A stretch of DNA of 7,920 nucleotides from CBFCZU01 sp965602635 (lineage in GTDB: Bacteria; Planctomycetota; Phycisphaerae; SM23-33): positions 1-7,920 of the forward strand of contig CBFCZU010000199.1 of NCBI GenBank assembly GCA_965602635.1, read 5' to 3'. The number at the start of each line of letters is the position of its first letter. The stretch's first letter is position 1. Shown in pieces: positions 6,984-7,920 of this stretch. Made by a program: the position numbers and the translations under genes. Below the pieces are notes generated by a model. The model was not told where the DNA came from and made no database searches. It worked only from the letters and a program-made list of their open reading frames with translations.

Positions 6984-7436
6984 ATGACGAAGGCAGGGAG
7001 AGAGCCGACCGAGGACGTGAAGAGAGCGTTCCGACGTGCGATCGAGTTCGTTGGCCTGGAGGTCTGGAAGGTCCGGATGATTAAGACGGACGAACATGGC
7101 GGCCGCTGGGTCGTGGGTTGGGCGAAGCCGGAGTGGTGGAAGCACGACTCACCGGCGGTCGAGATCCAGACGTTCGTGAAGTTCAGCGGCAAGGTGGAGA
7201 CCGTCGAGATCCGCTGCATGGCGTGCGACGATGACCCCGTCGCTCACGCCCTCGATGCCCCGCACGTTCAGGATTGCTGTTGCGGCTTGGCCGAACTGCC
7301 GCAGGTGCTGAAGGAAGTCTGGGCGGCGCGCGGCAGCGTTGTGCAACGATGGAAGGACGGCGAGTGCCCGCCGATCTATGACGGTAGATGGACCTGGGAG
7401 CAAGCTGACCCGTCTCCCGGCATTGATGAGCCGTGA
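6984..7436 (+). CDS. Hypothetical protein, 150 aa
   Basis: I do not recognise this family. The ATG at 6984 is chosen over the in-frame ATG at 6912 because AGGGAG (6971-6976) sits 7 nt upstream, and the 24 extra residues look non-coding. The protein is soluble, with no signal peptide or membrane helix. The N-terminus is a charged helix (TEDVKRAFRRAIEFVGLEVWKV, about 9-30), followed by Trp-rich beta segments (RWVVGWAKPEWWKHD, 41-55, and VEIQTFVKFSGKVETVEIRC, 59-78). Then comes a Cys cluster: Cys78, Cys81 and Cys98-100 with His88 and His94, a possible metal site, though spacing does not match a zinc finger I know. The C-terminus (about 101-140) has a helix and a WKDGECPPIYDGRWTW stretch. It is the first gene right of the IS, 107 nt beyond the proposed end, with no partner gene visible. 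Confidence 0.7.
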   Translation: MTKAGREPTEDVKRAFRRAIEFVGLEVWKVRMIKTDEHGGRWVVGWAKPEWWKHDSPAVEIQTFVKFSGKVETVEIRCMACDDDPVAHALDAPHVQDCCCGLAELPQVLKEVWAARGSVVQRWKDGECPPIYDGRWTWEQADPSPGIDEP

Positions 7437-7448
7437 GGCGGATCCGCC
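7437..7448. repeat. 12-bp palindrome immediately after a stop codon
   Basis: GGCGGATCCGCC starts at the base after the TGA of the 150-aa gene and is a perfect palindrome with zero loop. No T-tract follows. It could be part of a transcription-end structure, but a 12-bp GC palindrome can arise by chance in this composition. Confidence 0.3.
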
Positions 7449-7721
7449 CTGCCCCTGGGGTGTCTCGGCGGGTTGCTGAAAGGACGCCGCCGGGAGGCCG
7501 TATGCGTGTTCGGATGAAACATGCAGGGGCTGAGGAAGCCAGCCCAGAGCAGAGCGCCGAGGTCCAACGGGCTGGTCGCAAGGAAGCCGCCGCGCGCTGC
7601 GATCAGCTAGGGACAGAACACGGGAGAAAGTGCTTGCGCCTTCCAGGCGATCGCGCCATCTTGAGCGTTGGCAGGCCTCCTCAGCCCTGCCGCGAGGGCT
7701 CGGCATCCTAAGCCTTGGCCC
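7437..7721. other. Gene-free GC-rich stretch with several hairpins
   Basis: I find no convincing gene here. A plus-strand frame from 7433 to 7711 and a minus-strand frame through the whole stretch are open, but neither has an RBS or recognisable content. Inverted repeats seen: CCAGCCC (7539-7545) with GGGCTGG (7569-7575), extendable by one G-U pair, loop 23 nt; and AGCCCT (7683-7688) with AGGGCT (7695-7700), loop 6 nt. It may be a decayed coding region, a long 3' UTR or a structured RNA; the sequence alone does not decide. Confidence 0.5.
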
Positions 7722-7750
7722 TTGACCTGCAACTAATCTGCAACTACAGT
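7722..7750 (+). promoter_or_regulatory. Candidate rightward sigma-70-type promoter
   Basis: TTGACC (7722-7727, 5 of 6 to TTGACA), exact 17-nt spacer, TACAGT (7745-7750, 4 of 6 to TATAAT). It falls where the composition turns AT-rich and is followed 14 nt later by an inverted repeat that would cover the early transcribed region, a layout typical of a repressed promoter. No supported gene follows within the window, so the target would lie to the right. Confidence 0.4.
7727..7746 (+). repeat. Tandem direct repeat CTGCAACTA
   Basis: CTGCAACTA occurs at 7727-7735 and again at 7738-7746, one helical turn apart (11-nt period), within the spacer of the candidate promoter. Two exact 9-mers at helical spacing suggest a protein-binding site, such as a recombinase arm site or an activator/repressor site. 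Confidence 0.5.
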
Positions 7751-7763
7751 CGAAATCATCATG

Positions 7764-7786
7764 ATCAACATGTTGAACATGTTGAT
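7764..7786. repeat. AT-rich inverted repeat, operator-like
   Basis: ATCAACATG (7764-7772) and CATGTTGAT (7778-7786) are exact reverse complements around TTGAA. The same block is also a tandem repeat of AACATGTTG (7767-7775 and 7776-7784), each unit containing the 8-bp palindrome AACATGTT. TTTT-like sequence follows (TTTTC, 7786-7790), so it could also act as a weak intrinsic terminator, although the stem is AT-rich. I favour a dimeric regulator site because of the promoter-like sequence just upstream. Confidence 0.55.
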
Positions 7787-7865
7787 TTTCCGATACGTCC
7801 CTAAGGCATTGCCAAATCTGTAATTTCCTATCGGGGCTCGATTTCTGGGATGTGAGCCTGTCCTT

Positions 7866-7884
7866 CTCATAACCCGGAGGTCGC
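7866..7884 (+). other. tRNA-Met-like fragment (anticodon loop to variable loop)
   Basis: The 19 nt at 7866-7884 read like a CAT-anticodon tRNA from the anticodon loop (CTCATAA) through the 3' anticodon stem (CCCGG) and variable loop (AGGTC). It is not a tRNA gene: the 5' stem strand would be TCCTT, which does not pair with CCCGG, there is no D arm, and the expected TTCRA T-loop is missing. Partial tRNA segments starting in the anticodon loop are typical of attachment-site cores of tyrosine-recombinase elements. Alternatively GGAGGT (7876-7881) is simply a Shine-Dalgarno sequence for a gene running off the right edge. Confidence 0.35.
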
Positions 7885-7920
7885 GGCCATCCAGATCCGT
7901 ACCTTCCTCGGTCGTCTGCA

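Noticed and set aside
7433..7711. 92-aa plus-strand frame after the 150-aa gene
   Set aside because: It starts at an ATG overlapping the previous gene's end, has no RBS, and its composition (Arg, Pro, Glu, Ala) is what random GC-rich sequence gives.
7764..7786. LexA (SOS) box of the GAAC-N4-GTTC type
   Set aside because: GAACATGTTG has only two bases between the half-sites, so the spacing is wrong for that box.
7761..7823. 20-codon reading frame beginning inside the AT-rich block (MINMLNML...)
   Set aside because: It consists largely of the inverted repeat itself, has no RBS, and is too short to support as a gene or leader peptide.
7866..7884. A functional tRNA gene
   Set aside because: The 5' anticodon-stem strand does not pair, there is no D arm or acceptor stem, and the T-loop consensus is absent.
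7149..7920. Long open minus-strand frame from the right edge to 7149
   Set aside because: It lies opposite the 150-aa gene, which has a good RBS. The translation is Arg/Pro/Ser-rich low-complexity without recognisable motifs, and long antisense frames are common in GC-rich DNA.

Overview
The window is GC-rich bacterial DNA. Three things fit a Planctomycetota-type genome: large secreted proteins with simple beta folds, starts without strong Shine-Dalgarno sequences, and a single-frame rve-type transposase of a style common there. This is inference; no rRNA or marker gene is present.

Layout. (1) 1-1128: two short tightly spaced plus-strand genes, a four-cysteine zinc-ribbon protein (start unresolved at the left edge) and a 221-aa protein of unknown function. 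(2) 1139-1372: the decayed left end of an insertion sequence, containing the first ~64 codons of a transposase. (3) 1463-5544: two large convergent genes with only 26 bp between their stops, both for predicted exported proteins: a right-handed parallel beta-helix protein with an N-terminal FN3-like domain, and a transglutaminase-like protein with a recognisable Cys-His-Asp triad and an Asp-box motif. (4) 5638-6876: an apparently intact insertion sequence of the same family as the remnant, in the same orientation, with a 358-aa DDE transposase. (5) 6984-7436: a 150-aa cysteine-containing protein of unknown function. (6) 7437-7920: no convincing complete gene. Its first part holds GC-rich hairpins. 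From 7722 it becomes AT-richer, with a promoter-like pair of hexamers, a short direct repeat, a near-perfect inverted repeat and a 19-nt stretch resembling the 3' half of an initiator/elongator tRNA-Met.

Together: the two exported-protein genes are bracketed by related insertion-sequence ends in direct orientation, so this is an accessory module reworked by mobile elements. The beta-helix protein probably acts on or binds a polysaccharide. The transglutaminase-like protein may act on peptide or glycopeptide outside the cytoplasm, but no substrate can be read from sequence. I see no CRISPR array, defence island, biosynthetic cluster or complete RNA gene. The two most useful observations are the in-frame junction between the transposase remnant and the beta-helix gene, which would mislead start prediction, and the att/operator-like right end.
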